A stretch of 64,000 nucleotides of DNA from Couchioplanes caeruleus (GCF_023499255.1 NZ_CP092183.1:5762501-5826500), one strand, 5' to 3'. Numbered from the stretch's first letter, positions 45,655-53,730 are shown. Program-made: numbers and translations. Notes: generated by a model not told the origin, from the letters alone.

Positions 45655-47414
45655 GCCCGCAGCTCGTTGATCTTGTCGCGGACGACGGTGCTCAGCGTCG
45701 CCATCTTGTGCGGCTGGCCCCGCAGGAACGCCTCGGTGAAGTGCTTGGCCTGCTCGTACTTGACCTTGCCGGGCATGGGCGGCTCGTTCGGGTTGACGTC
45801 GACGTCCACCAGCGCCGGGCCCGGGTGGGCGAGGGCCTCGGCGATGGCACTGCGCACGTCGCCGGGCTTGCTGACCTTCGCGCCGTACGCCCCGCACCCG
45901 CGCGCCCAGCTGGAGAAGTCCGCCTCGGGCTGCCGATGCCGCACGGCGTACTCCGGATAGCCGAGCACGATCTGCTCCCAGAGGATCTGCCCGTACGCGT
46001 TGTTGTTGTTGACGACCACCTTGACGGGCAGTTCGTGCCGGACGGCGGTCAGGAACTCGGCCATCAGCATCGCGAACCCGCCGTCGCCGACGTACGCGAT
46101 CACCTGCCGGCCCGGGAAGGCGTGCTGCATCGCGATGGCGTACGGCAGCCCCGGCGCCATCGTGGCGAGGTTGCCGGACAGGTAGAACTCGCGTGCTCCG
46201 CGGATCGTCCAGTGCCGCGCCGACCAGGTGGCGATCGTGCCGGAGTCGCACGTGAGGATGGCGTCGTCGGCGGCGAGGTCGTCCAGGACACCCATGACGT
46301 ACTGCGGGGCGATGGGGTCGCGGCTCTCGTCCTCCAGCGCCGTCATGTCGGCGCGCCAGGAGTCCATCTCCTTGCGGTACTTGTCCAGGAAGGAGCCGTC
46401 CCCGCCGGTCAGCAACGGCAGGAGACCCTGCAGCGTCTGCTTCGCGTCCGCGGCGATCGGCACGTCGACCGGCAGCCGCAGGCCGATCAGCGACGGGTCG
46501 GAGTCGATCTGCACCACCCTGGCCTTGCCGGGCTCCGGCAGGTACTTCCCGTACGGGAAGGAGGTGCCGACCATCAGCAGCGTGTCGCACTCCTCCATGG
46601 CCTCCTCGCTCGGCCTGGTGCCGAGCAGGCCCAGCCCGCCGGTGGTGACCGGGTGATCGTCCGGGACGACGACCTTGCCGGGCAGCGTCTTGACGACCGG
46701 CGCGCCCAGCTTCTCCGCCACGGCGATGACCTCGTCGCGGGCGTGCTTGGCGCCGACCCCGGCGAGGATCACCGGCTTCTTCGCGGCGTTGAGCACCTCG
46801 GCGGCCGCCCGCAGCTCACGCTCGCCCGGTGGGAGCTGCGGCCGGTCCAGGGCCGGCATGCTGGTGGTGGGGCGCCCCGGCCCGACGTGCCGGTACGGGT
46901 CCTCGCCGATCTCCGCGACCTGGATGTCGGTCGGGAACGTCAGGTGGGCCACCGTCTGCTTGCTCAGGGCGTTGCGGATGGCCAGATCCACCACCCCCGG
47001 CACCTGCTGGGGGTTGCTGATCATCAGGTTGTACACGGCCACGTCCTGGTAGAGGCGGTCGAGATGGACCTCCTGCTGGTAGCGGCTGCCCAGCATCGAC
47101 GTCTCCTGCATGCCCGTGATCGCCAGCACCGGCGCATGGTCCAGCTTCGCGTCGTACAGGCCGTTGAGCAGGTGGATCGCGCCCGGCCCGGACGTCGCCG
47201 CGCAGACGCCGAGCCGGCCGGTGGCCTTGGCGTACCCGGTCGCCATGAACGCGGCCGCCTCCTCGTGGTGCACGAGGACGAAGGTGATCTCGTCGGAGTG
47301 CCGCCGGAAGCCCTCCATGAGGCCGTTGATGCCGTCGCCGGGAAGCCCGAAAACGGTGTCCACTCCCCAGGCGATCAGGCGCTTCGCCACGCTCTCCCCT
47401 ACGATTTCCGGCAT
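45651..47414 (-). CDS. poxB: Thiamine diphosphate-dependent pyruvate oxidase / pyruvate:quinone oxidoreductase
   Basis: 587 residues. TPP enzyme of the PoxB/acetolactate synthase family: N-terminal GVDTVFGLPGDGINGLMEG, the catalytic Glu in HHEEAAAFMATGYAK, a central FAD/Rossmann domain (TTGGLGLLGTRPSEEAME), and the TPP-Mg motif YVGDGGFAMLMAEFLTAVRHELPVKVVVNNN. The arrangement and neighbours favour PoxB (pyruvate to acetate plus CO2, electrons to quinone) over acetolactate synthase. GGAGGGG lies before the ATG and a SigB/F-like promoter at 47473-47497. E. coli PoxB is also under stress-sigma control (established for RpoS). Confidence 0.88.
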   Translation of the reverse strand: MPEIVGESVAKRLIAWGVDTVFGLPGDGINGLMEGFRRHSDEITFVLVHHEEAAAFMATGYAKATGRLGVCAATSGPGAIHLLNGLYDAKLDHAPVLAITGMQETSMLGSRYQQEVHLDRLYQDVAVYNLMISNPQQVPGVVDLAIRNALSKQTVAHLTFPTDIQVAEIGEDPYRHVGPGRPTTSMPALDRPQLPPGERELRAAAEVLNAAKKPVILAGVGAKHARDEVIAVAEKLGAPVVKTLPGKVVVPDDHPVTTGGLGLLGTRPSEEAMEECDTLLMVGTSFPYGKYLPEPGKARVVQIDSDPSLIGLRLPVDVPIAADAKQTLQGLLPLLTGGDGSFLDKYRKEMDSWRADMTALEDESRDPIAPQYVMGVLDDLAADDAILTCDSGTIATWSARHWTIRGAREFYLSGNLATMAPGLPYAIAMQHAFPGRQVIAYVGDGGFAMLMAEFLTAVRHELPVKVVVNNNNAYGQILWEQIVLGYPEYAVRHRQPEADFSSWARGCGAYGAKVSKPGDVRSAIAEALAHPGPALVDVDVNPNEPPMPGKVKYEQAKHFTEAFLRGQPHKMATLSTVVRDKINELRA

Positions 47415-47472
47415 CGGAAACCCCTCCAGTCATGGTTCGGACATCCGGTACGAGCACCGGCCGGCGGCGCCC

Positions 47473-47497
47473 CTACCCCGGTGTCCGCCCGGCAAAC
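47473..47497 (-). promoter_or_regulatory. SigB/F-like promoter of the poxB operon
   Basis: Minus strand GTTT (47497-47494), 15-nt spacer, GGGTAG (47478-47473), about 59 nt before the poxB start. Together with the promoter at 47560-47584 it forms a divergent pair in the 209-nt region between poxB and the DUF1508 gene. Confidence 0.55.
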
Positions 47498-47559
47498 GGT
47501 CGGCGCGGGTGCGACGGTCGGGCCCGCGCCGACGCCCGTCAGATCCGGGCCCGGCCGGC

Positions 47560-47584
47560 GTTTCCGTGCCCGGAGCCCGGGTAG
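47560..47584 (+). promoter_or_regulatory. SigB/F-like promoter of the DUF1508 gene
   Basis: GTTT (47560-47563), 15-nt spacer, GGGTAG (47579-47584), 39 nt before the start codon at 47624, which has GGGGGGAGGG as ribosome site. Confidence 0.55.
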
Positions 47585-47623
47585 GCGGACGGCACGACAC
47601 CCGCACGACCGGGGGGAGGGACG

Positions 47624-47956
47624 ATGATCAAGCTGGACACGCGCCACGACGACCCGACCCGGTGGCGGCTCATCAACCGGACGTCCTCCGGGGCGGACGT
47701 GCTGGCCCACCAGGCCACGGCGGTCCATCGGCCACCGTGGCCCGAGGCGCTCGCGCAGCTGCGCGAAGGGCGGGGCGAGCTCGAGGTGGTCCGCGACGCG
47801 GGCATGCATTTCCGCTGGCTGCTGCACGCCGCGGACGGCTCCGTGGTCGCCGAGTCGCCGGCTGTGCACCGCGACGCCGAGGCCTGCCGGATCAGCTTCG
47901 ACAACGCACGACGGGCCGCCCGCACCGCGCTGGGCCCGGCCCGCACCGGCTGCTGA
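47624..47956 (+). CDS. DUF1508/YegP-like small protein
   Basis: 110 residues. The C-terminal half, HFRWLLHAADGSVVAESPAVHRDAEACRISFDNAR, resembles the DUF1508 (YegP) repeat, in which F/Y-x-W/F-x-L-x-A-x-NGxxIAxSExY is followed by a helix. The N-terminal half looks like a second, diverged copy. No signal or membrane segment. The family is of unknown role, often seen among stress-induced proteins; a SigB/F-like promoter upstream fits that. Confidence 0.68.
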   Translation: MIKLDTRHDDPTRWRLINRTSSGADVLAHQATAVHRPPWPEALAQLREGRGELEVVRDAGMHFRWLLHAADGSVVAESPAVHRDAEACRISFDNARRAARTALGPARTGC

Positions 47957-47957
47957 C

Positions 47958-47981
47958 GCCGGAAGCCTCCGGGCTCCCGGC
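47958..47981 (+). terminator. Stem-loop terminator candidate after the DUF1508 gene
   Basis: GCCGG-A-AGCC, loop TCCG, GGCT-C-CCGGC: nine pairs with one A/C mismatch and a tetraloop, beginning 2 nt after the stop at 47956. No U-run. It sits between this gene and the convergent dehydrogenase. Confidence 0.5.
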
Positions 47982-48006
47982 GGCATCAGCCGGTCGGCGC
48001 CGGCGG

Positions 48007-48996
48007 TCACCGTCGCCGGGCCAGACCCACGCCGGCGACGGCCGTAGCGGCGGCACCGGCGACTGCCAGCCGGTGCATCGACACCCACGACCAGATGTCG
48101 CGCGACTTCGCCTGGGCGTCGAACATGCCGTGCGCGCCCCGATCGGCACGGTCGTCGCGGGGTTCGAAGACGTTGCTGCCGTACCGGGGACCCTGCGCGT
48201 TCGTCAGCTGGCCACCCACCGTCTTACGGGCCATGTACCAGTCCAGGAACCAGGGCGCGACCCGGTTCCCCAGGATCGTGTACGCGGTGGGCACCCCGAC
48301 CCACATGTTGCGCCTCGGATGCTCGGCCAGGAACCGGACGGCCCGCGCGGCGATCTCCGGCTGGAACACCGGCGGCACCGGCTGCGGATGCTCGTCGAAG
48401 TTCGTGGCGTTCCAATCGAACTGGACGGTGTTGACGCCCGGCAGCTGCACCATGCAGACCCGGACCGCGCTGCCGCAGTGCTTCAACTCGGTGATCACAC
48501 TCTCCGTGAAGCCCTTGACCGCGTGCTTGGCTCCGCAGTACGCCGCCTGCAGCGGGATCCCCCGGAACGCGAGCGCGCTGCCCACCTGCACGATGACCCC
48601 CCGGTCGCGCGGGCGCATGAGCTCCAGCGCCACCCGCGTGCCGTTCACCTGGCCGAAGTAGGTGACCTCGGTGATCCGCCGGTACTCCGGCTCCGGGATG
48701 TCCCAGAAGTACCGCAGGTCACCGGCGAACGCGTCATTGACCCACAGGTCGATCGGTCCCAGCTCGCTCTCTGCCCGGGCGGCCGCGGACCGGACCTGGG
48801 CCAGGTCGGCCACATCGGTCGGTACGCCCAGCCCGCGGCGGCCGGCGGCCTCGACGTCCTCGACGGCGCCCTGGAGCCCGGCCCGGCCCCGGGCGAGCAC
48901 CGCCACGTCCCATCCGTGCCCGGCCAGCTCCCGGACGACGGCCCGGCCGACACCTGCGGTGCCACCGGTCACAACGGCTGTTCGACGCTCTGTCAC
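48007..48996 (-). CDS. Short-chain dehydrogenase/reductase (internal start of the sigma-STAS-SDR frame)
   Basis: 329 residues if translated from the GTG at 48996, which has TGGAGGG 7 nt upstream. SDR fold with TGGTAGVGRAVVREL (cofactor loop), an N-D-A-F segment where NNAG is usual, and the active site GSALAFRGIPLQAAYCGAKHA (Ser, then YxxxK). The C-terminal 90 residues include an extension ending in a hydrophobic anchor-like stretch (LAVAGAAATAVAGVGLARRR). The same frame is open without any stop up to the sigma factor start at 50502, so this may be the separately made form of a larger protein. Substrate unknown. Confidence 0.8.
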   Translation of the reverse strand: MTERRTAVVTGGTAGVGRAVVRELAGHGWDVAVLARGRAGLQGAVEDVEAAGRRGLGVPTDVADLAQVRSAAARAESELGPIDLWVNDAFAGDLRYFWDIPEPEYRRITEVTYFGQVNGTRVALELMRPRDRGVIVQVGSALAFRGIPLQAAYCGAKHAVKGFTESVITELKHCGSAVRVCMVQLPGVNTVQFDWNATNFDEHPQPVPPVFQPEIAARAVRFLAEHPRRNMWVGVPTAYTILGNRVAPWFLDWYMARKTVGGQLTNAQGPRYGSNVFEPRDDRADRGAHGMFDAQAKSRDIWSWVSMHRLAVAGAAATAVAGVGLARRR

Positions 48997-50502
48997 TTTG
49001 TTTCCCTCCATGACGTGCTGGGTTTCCACCTCCGGCCGGGCCGGACGGCCCGGACCGCTTCGCCGGTCCGCGGCCGGAGGCGGGCGCCCCCGGCCGGCCC
49101 CGGGTCGCCGGGGCGGGCGCCACCGCGTGGATGCCCCGGGCCCGGCAGCGGCCGGCGGGCTCTCCTGCGGGAACAGCGCCATGCCCGGCCGCGGCAGTGT
49201 TCGAGCCGGGACAGGCGGCAGGAGCCGGACGATCGGCGAGGCCGGCATACGGACCCGGCTCGTCCCCGGGCACGGACGAGTGGCGGTGCGCGGCTGCGAT
49301 TCCGGCGCGACCGCAGCGGCGACGGTGGGGGGCGTATCGGGGTGCGCGGTCGCGCGGTCCGGGGCGACGAGGCCCCGGCACGACACGAAGCGGGTGATGC
49401 CGGTACGCCGCAGCAGCGTCATCAGGTCGGCGGCCACGTTGACCACACACAGTCGCGCACCCACGTGCCCGGCGGCGCTGTACGCGGCCATCAGCGCCCG
49501 CGCCACGGCTGGGCCCGGCTCCCGCAGGCGACGCAGGTCCACCACCAGCGTCCGGGGCCGGCGGCTGACCAGCGCGTTCACCAGGCCGTCACGCAACTCC
49601 GCGGCCTGCGGAGCCGGCGCGCCGATCACCGTGGCGACGAGGCAGCCCGGCTGCGCCTCGTACGTGTGCACCCGCACGCCCGCGCGGGCCGCCTCCGGCG
49701 CTGCCGGGGCAAGCCGTGACCGCAGCCGTGCCAACGCCTGGTTGAGCAGGCGGGACACGCTCATCTGAGAGGTGCCGAGCTCGGTGGCGATCTCGTCCTG
49801 GGTGCGGTTGTCGAAGAAGTACCGGCGTACCGCGTAACGGGCGCGATCGGGCAGGCCGCGGATCGCCGGTTCCAGCATGACGCGGTCGACGGCCGATTCC
49901 AGGCCGGCGTCCACGGCGCCCAGCAGCTCCTGACGCTCGCACGGGTCGTCGGCCGGGCCCACGGGCTTGTTGAGGGAATCGGCGCGGTAGGCGACTGCCC
50001 CGGCGAACGCGGCGCGAACGTCCTCCTCCGTGATCCCCAGCAGGTCCGCGATCTGCGCGGCCGCCGGTTCCCGGTGCAGGCGCTGCAGCAGATCCGCGCG
50101 GGCGCGCGTGACGTCGAGGCAGCGCTCCTGCAACTGCCGGGGCAGGTGCACGCTCCAGGTCCGGTCGCGGAAGTGGCGCTTCAGCTCGCCGAGGATCGTC
50201 GGGAACGCGTACCCCGCGAAACTGGTCCCCCGCGCGGGGTCGAACCCGTCGACCGCCTTCACCAGGGCGAGCGACGCGACCTGCACGAGATCCTCGATCG
50301 GCTCCCCGCGGTCGGCGTAGGTTCGCGCCAGGTGCCGCGCGAGCGGCAGTTCCCGGCGGATCACCTCCTGCCGCAGCTGTTCGCGCCGCGACGGCGGGCA
50401 GCCCGGCTCACGCATCGCGCGGATCGCATCGATCGTGGCACCGTCGCGCGCGGCTCCGCCGTGGCCGGGTGCGGAGCGGGGTGCAGCAGCGAGCGAGGAC
50501 AT
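48007..50502 (-). CDS. SigB/SigF-family sigma factor, STAS domain and SDR in one reading frame
   Basis: 831 codons from the ATG at 50502 (AGGAGG 4 nt upstream) without a stop. Residues 40-265: sigma factor with DLVQVASLALVKAVDGFDPARG and region 4 NRTQDEIATELGTSQMSVSRLL. Residues 275-375: STAS domain whose phosphorylation motif is replaced by LREPGPAVARA. Residues 380-500: Pro/Arg-rich linker. Residues 503-831: the dehydrogenase. I checked the linker in triplets from 48961 to 49440 and found no TTA, CTA or TCA on the plus strand in frame. Either a true three-domain fusion, with a second start for the SDR, or a lost stop codon. Paralogue of the protein at 33524-35239. Confidence 0.72.
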   Translation of the reverse strand: MSSLAAAPRSAPGHGGAARDGATIDAIRAMREPGCPPSRREQLRQEVIRRELPLARHLARTYADRGEPIEDLVQVASLALVKAVDGFDPARGTSFAGYAFPTILGELKRHFRDRTWSVHLPRQLQERCLDVTRARADLLQRLHREPAAAQIADLLGITEEDVRAAFAGAVAYRADSLNKPVGPADDPCERQELLGAVDAGLESAVDRVMLEPAIRGLPDRARYAVRRYFFDNRTQDEIATELGTSQMSVSRLLNQALARLRSRLAPAAPEAARAGVRVHTYEAQPGCLVATVIGAPAPQAAELRDGLVNALVSRRPRTLVVDLRRLREPGPAVARALMAAYSAAGHVGARLCVVNVAADLMTLLRRTGITRFVSCRGLVAPDRATAHPDTPPTVAAAVAPESQPRTATRPCPGTSRVRMPASPIVRLLPPVPARTLPRPGMALFPQESPPAAAGPGASTRWRPPRRPGAGRGRPPPAADRRSGPGRPARPEVETQHVMEGNKVTERRTAVVTGGTAGVGRAVVRELAGHGWDVAVLARGRAGLQGAVEDVEAAGRRGLGVPTDVADLAQVRSAAARAESELGPIDLWVNDAFAGDLRYFWDIPEPEYRRITEVTYFGQVNGTRVALELMRPRDRGVIVQVGSALAFRGIPLQAAYCGAKHAVKGFTESVITELKHCGSAVRVCMVQLPGVNTVQFDWNATNFDEHPQPVPPVFQPEIAARAVRFLAEHPRRNMWVGVPTAYTILGNRVAPWFLDWYMARKTVGGQLTNAQGPRYGSNVFEPRDDRADRGAHGMFDAQAKSRDIWSWVSMHRLAVAGAAATAVAGVGLARRR

Positions 50503-50733
50503 GGCGCCTCCTGAAGTTTCACACGGGAACGGCCGCGCGGCACCCATGGGGAACGGGTGCGGACGGGAATCAGGCATCGGAGCGGTGGCGCGGACGACGC
50601 CGCGACGGCTCATCACCCCGGGGCCGCGCAGGAGGGCCGATACGGCCCGGGGTGCCGGGGCTTGACACCGGCGGCCGGAGCTTCGGGTCGGGGATAACCG
50701 TGGCGGGGCGCAGGAAACCCGGCCCGGCGCTTC

Positions 50734-50749
50734 GTCACGAAGCTGTCAT
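50734..50749 (+). promoter_or_regulatory. GTCAC-N6-GTCAT direct repeat
   Basis: Half-sites at 50734 and 50745, 11 nt apart, 127 nt before the membrane protein gene at 50876; a second site follows at 50780. Confidence 0.38.
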
Positions 50750-50775
50750 GAAGTCCCGTCCGGGCAGCGCCCGGC

Positions 50776-50800
50776 GTTTGTCACCGGACTGTCATACCGC
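50776..50800 (+). promoter_or_regulatory. GTCAC-N6-GTCAT direct repeat in a 25-nt block repeated at 59443
   Basis: The 25 nt here are identical to 59443-59467. Within them GTCAC (50780) and GTCAT (50791) are spaced by 11 nt, one DNA turn, as for OmpR/PhoB-type regulators (for example the PHO box of streptomycetes). It lies 76 nt upstream of the gene at 50876. Confidence 0.45.
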
Positions 50801-50875
50801 CGCGCCCCTTCCGCAGGACCCCGCGGGCAACCTGGCGGGCAGCGCACCCAACCGCGGCACCGAAGGACGACACCC

Positions 50876-51175
50876 ATGACCACCAGCAGCCTGGTCACCG
50901 CCCTCGCCATCGGGCTGGCCGTGGGCCTCAGCGCCCGATGGATCCCACCCCGGCACCACGACACCCCCTGGTGGTTACCCGTGGCCGTCGCGGTCGCCGC
51001 CGCCATGCTCGCCACCGTCGTCACCCACCTCACCGGCGCCCGCACCACCGGGGTCGGCGCCACCGAGGTCCTGCTCCAGGTGCTCTTCGCCGCCACCGCG
51101 GTGACGCTGGTCGCGATGACCACGGACCGACGCGGAAAAGACCCCGGACACCACCGCACCAGCCGGCCCCGATGA
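50876..51175 (+). CDS. Small three-helix membrane protein
   Basis: 99 residues, hydrophobic segments SLVTALAIGLAVGLSARWI, WWLPVAVAVAAAMLATVVTHL and VLLQVLFAATAVTLVAM, and a basic tail. The length and Gly-rich helices recall the GlsB/YeaQ (transglycosylase-associated) group, but I do not see its signature, so this is left open. Its stop overlaps the ATG of the STAS gene (ATGA), so it is probably part of a stress-signalling operon. Confidence 0.65.
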   Translation: MTTSSLVTALAIGLAVGLSARWIPPRHHDTPWWLPVAVAVAAAMLATVVTHLTGARTTGVGATEVLLQVLFAATAVTLVAMTTDRRGKDPGHHRTSRPR

Positions 51176-51762
51176 CGGTCGTACCGGGAGCGGAGGGGGC
51201 AGCCGTCCTCATCTGCGACACCTGCGGCGGCCATGACAGCACCGTCGACGTCACCCGGGACAGGGACCTGGTCTGGCCGGTCGTCACCGCGCTCGGCTGG
51301 ACCGGATCAGCGTTCGCGACCGGGCCGCACCGATGCCCGCGGTGCAACGAGGTTCCCGGGACGGCCCGCTGGGAGCCGCGGGAGCACCACCCTGCCTCGC
51401 ACAGCGCGTCCTACGACCTGCGCACCCACGACGACGTCGACGCCGCGGCGATCACTCCGCTGGCCGATCTGGACGCGGTGCTGGCCGAGCGCCTGCGTGA
51501 CGACCTCATGCACGCGGCCACGGCGCACCGCCATGTCCTCGTGGACCTGCACGCCGTGCACTTCATCGACTCGGCGGCCCTGGGTCTGCTCGTCCGGGCC
51601 CGGCAGGAGGCCAAGCAGCACGGTGCGACGTTCGACCTCGTCGCACCGTCACGGTTCGTGCGGGCGGTTCTGCACACCATGCGGCTGGACAGCGTCTTCC
51701 GCACGTTCCCGGACATGCAGTCCGCAGTCGACACGGTGGCCGCCGCTGACGGCCGGTGGTGA
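51172..51762 (+). CDS. STAS domain protein with N-terminal zinc-ribbon-like segment
   Basis: 196 residues. Residues 15-70 contain CDTCGG and CPRCNE, two CxxC pairs about 37 residues apart, suggesting a zinc ribbon. Residues 95-190 are a STAS domain: HVLVDLHAVHFIDSAALGLLVRARQEAKQHGATFDLV, with the DSAALG loop close to the DSSGLG phosphorylation site of anti-anti-sigma factors. It could release a SigB/F-type sigma factor from its anti-sigma partner, and the metal site might sense redox or metal. Coupled to the membrane protein gene upstream. Confidence 0.8.
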   Translation: MTVVPGAEGAAVLICDTCGGHDSTVDVTRDRDLVWPVVTALGWTGSAFATGPHRCPRCNEVPGTARWEPREHHPASHSASYDLRTHDDVDAAAITPLADLDAVLAERLRDDLMHAATAHRHVLVDLHAVHFIDSAALGLLVRARQEAKQHGATFDLVAPSRFVRAVLHTMRLDSVFRTFPDMQSAVDTVAAADGRW

Positions 51763-51826
51763 ACGGGTACGGAACCGCCATCCGGGTAGGGGCACACCGA
51801 CGCCGTCCCCGTACCGGAGGAAAGAC

Positions 51827-52930
51827 ATGCCGCCGACCACGACCGCGGGTGATCCGCCCACGCCGGCACCCGTCGGCTCCCGGCCGTCCGCCACCCTGGT
51901 ACGCGCTGCCACCACCGCCGCCGCCCTGCTCGTTCTCGCGCTGGCGGCCGCCGTGGTGGTCCGGATCCTGACCCGGCTCGCGCCCATGACGATGGCCGTC
52001 ATCGCTGCGCTGCTGCTGGCGGCGCTGCTCGGCCCGCTCACCGAACGGCTCAAGCGGTGGCGGGTGCCGGCGTCGCTCGCGGCCCTCACCGGCGTCGTCG
52101 GCCTGGTGGGCGTCCTGGCCGGCACGGGTTACCTCATCGGCCGCCGCGCCACCTCCGAGCTCGACAACCTCGGCACGCAGGTCGTGGAGGGCCTGCACCG
52201 GCTGCGGCAGACCGCCGTGGACACGCTGCCGGGACTGGACGCGCGCCGGCTCGACGACATCGTCGGCAGTGTCGCCGCGGCGGTCCGCACGAGCCTGCCC
52301 AGCCCGGTCGCCGGTGCCACCGGCGCCGCGGAGTTCCTGGCCGCCGCCCTGCTCACCGTGTTCCTGCTGTTCTTCTTCCTGCGCGACGGCGACGCGATGT
52401 GGCGCTGGCTGGTGCGCCGCACACCCCGGCGGCGGAGCGACCGGATCGACCGCGCCGGCCGTACGGCCTGGCACACCCTCCAGTCGTACACCCACGGCAC
52501 CGCCGTGGTCGCCGCCGTCGACGCGATCGGCATCGGCGCGGTGCTGTTCGTCCTCCGGGTCCCCCTTGCGCTGTCGCTGACGATCCTCACGTTCGTCTCG
52601 GCGTTCGTGCCGATCCTGGGCGCCACCCTGGCCGGAGCCGCCGCGGCTCTCGTCACGCTCGTGACCAACGGCCTCGGGGACGCCATCGTCGTCGTCATCG
52701 CCGTCATCGTGGTGCAGCAGGTCGAAGGCAACGTGCTGCAGCCGCTGGTGATGCGCCGCGCGATCCGGATCCACCCGGTCGTCACGCTGCTCGCCGTCAC
52801 CGCCGGCACGCTGCTGGCAGGGGTTGCGGGGGCGCTCATCGCCGTCCCGCTGTGCGCGGTGAGCTACCACGCGGTGCTGGGCTTCCGCGACAAGCCCGGC
52901 GGCGACCCCGCGGACCAGAACCGCGAGTAA
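51827..52930 (+). CDS. AI-2E family transporter
   Basis: 367 residues. The UPF0118/AI-2E exporter layout: paired N-terminal helices, the long amphipathic region (SELDNLGTQVVEGLHRLRQT), FLLFFFLRDGDAMWRWLVRRTP, the segment YTHGTAVVAAVDAIGIGAVLFVLRVPLALSL, and the C-terminal VVQQVEGNVLQPLVMRRAIRIHPVVTLLAV, which is strongly conserved in the family. Members export small molecules or act as Na+/H+ antiporters. The ATG at 51827 follows GGAGGAAAG. A GGGTAG lies at 51784 but without a GTTT at the right distance. Confidence 0.9.
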   Translation: MPPTTTAGDPPTPAPVGSRPSATLVRAATTAAALLVLALAAAVVVRILTRLAPMTMAVIAALLLAALLGPLTERLKRWRVPASLAALTGVVGLVGVLAGTGYLIGRRATSELDNLGTQVVEGLHRLRQTAVDTLPGLDARRLDDIVGSVAAAVRTSLPSPVAGATGAAEFLAAALLTVFLLFFFLRDGDAMWRWLVRRTPRRRSDRIDRAGRTAWHTLQSYTHGTAVVAAVDAIGIGAVLFVLRVPLALSLTILTFVSAFVPILGATLAGAAAALVTLVTNGLGDAIVVVIAVIVVQQVEGNVLQPLVMRRAIRIHPVVTLLAVTAGTLLAGVAGALIAVPLCAVSYHAVLGFRDKPGGDPADQNRE

Positions 52931-53077
52931 AGGGCTTCGCCGGGCCCCAACGGTGCCGCTGCGACCCCCGGCCGGCTGGGACGTGCCGCTGGGCGCCGTG
53001 CGCCACCGTCCTTCGCTGCTGCAACCTGTCGCACGTTGACCGCTTGCGCTCGCACCGGCAGAGGTAAGGCAACCGCC

Positions 53078-53698
53078 ATGGCGAACAGCAACCTTCGCAC
53101 CCTGGTCTGGGAACGGCTCGACTCGCCGGGCACAGGGATGGCGATCCTCGATCGACAACCGCCGTGGACAGTCCGGGGCGCCGTCGTGGCCACCGCGTCC
53201 GTTCCGCACGTCCTGCGCTACCGCATCACCTGTGATCCGGGCTGGGCCGTCCGGTCGGCCGATCTCCACGCCGAGGGCGCCGGCTGGGCCCGCGAGCTGC
53301 GCCTGAGCCGAGACGGCGGCACCTGGCGGGTCACGACCCAGGAAACCGGCAGCCTCGACGACGCCCTGAACGCCGCCGGTCACCCACCGGCCCCCCTTCC
53401 GGGAGCCGACGACCCCGACGGCCTCTCCGGAGTCCTCGACGTCCACGTGGCCACCGTGCCCCTCACCCTGACGCCGCTGCTGCGCCGGACCGGGTTGCGG
53501 CTCGACGGGGAGGCCGTCGAGGTCAGGAGCGCCTACGTCCTCGTACCGGCGCTGAGCGTCATCTCCCGCGTCGAGACGATCACCATGATCGACCCGACCA
53601 CGGTGACCCTCACCCGCGACGGCCACTGCGCCGCCGTCGAGATCGACTCCGAGCAGCTGGTCACTCACTATCCCGGCCTGGTGCAACGCATCGACTGA
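53078..53698 (+). CDS. Putative glycolipid-binding domain protein
   Basis: 206 residues. Matches the putative glycolipid-binding family (PF06475 type) in its order of motifs: WERLDSPGTGMAIL, LRYRITCDPGWAVRSADL, LDVHVATVPLTLTPLLRR, VRSAYVLVPALSVISRVETI and the final HYPGLVQRID. No signal or membrane helix. The biochemical role of the family is not established. The ATG at 53078 has GAGGTAAGG upstream; an upstream start at 53036 is less likely. Confidence 0.8.
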   Translation: MANSNLRTLVWERLDSPGTGMAILDRQPPWTVRGAVVATASVPHVLRYRITCDPGWAVRSADLHAEGAGWARELRLSRDGGTWRVTTQETGSLDDALNAAGHPPAPLPGADDPDGLSGVLDVHVATVPLTLTPLLRRTGLRLDGEAVEVRSAYVLVPALSVISRVETITMIDPTTVTLTRDGHCAAVEIDSEQLVTHYPGLVQRID

Positions 53699-53730
53699 GC
53701 GGCGAAAAGGGCATCGGAGGCGTGAGTCGA

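Larger units (their letters stand above)
50503..50875. other. Intergenic region between the sigma-STAS-SDR gene and a membrane protein operon
   Basis: 373 nt. It holds two GTCA(C/T) tandem sites (50734 and 50780, described separately), which would control the rightward genes, and a TTGACA at about 50662 with no matching -10 element. The part next to the sigma gene shows no promoter that I can recognise, including no GTTT...GGGTA site. Confidence 0.5.

Noticed and set aside
42442..45960. 1172-codon open frame antisense to the FAD/Fe-S oxidoreductase
   Set aside because: Composition is that of a shadow frame and no motif or ribosome site is present, while the other strand encodes a clear multidomain enzyme.
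51765..51789. Possible SigB/F promoter before the AI-2E transporter gene
   Set aside because: GGGTAG is present, but the -35 position reads GGGT and not GTTT, so I did not count it.
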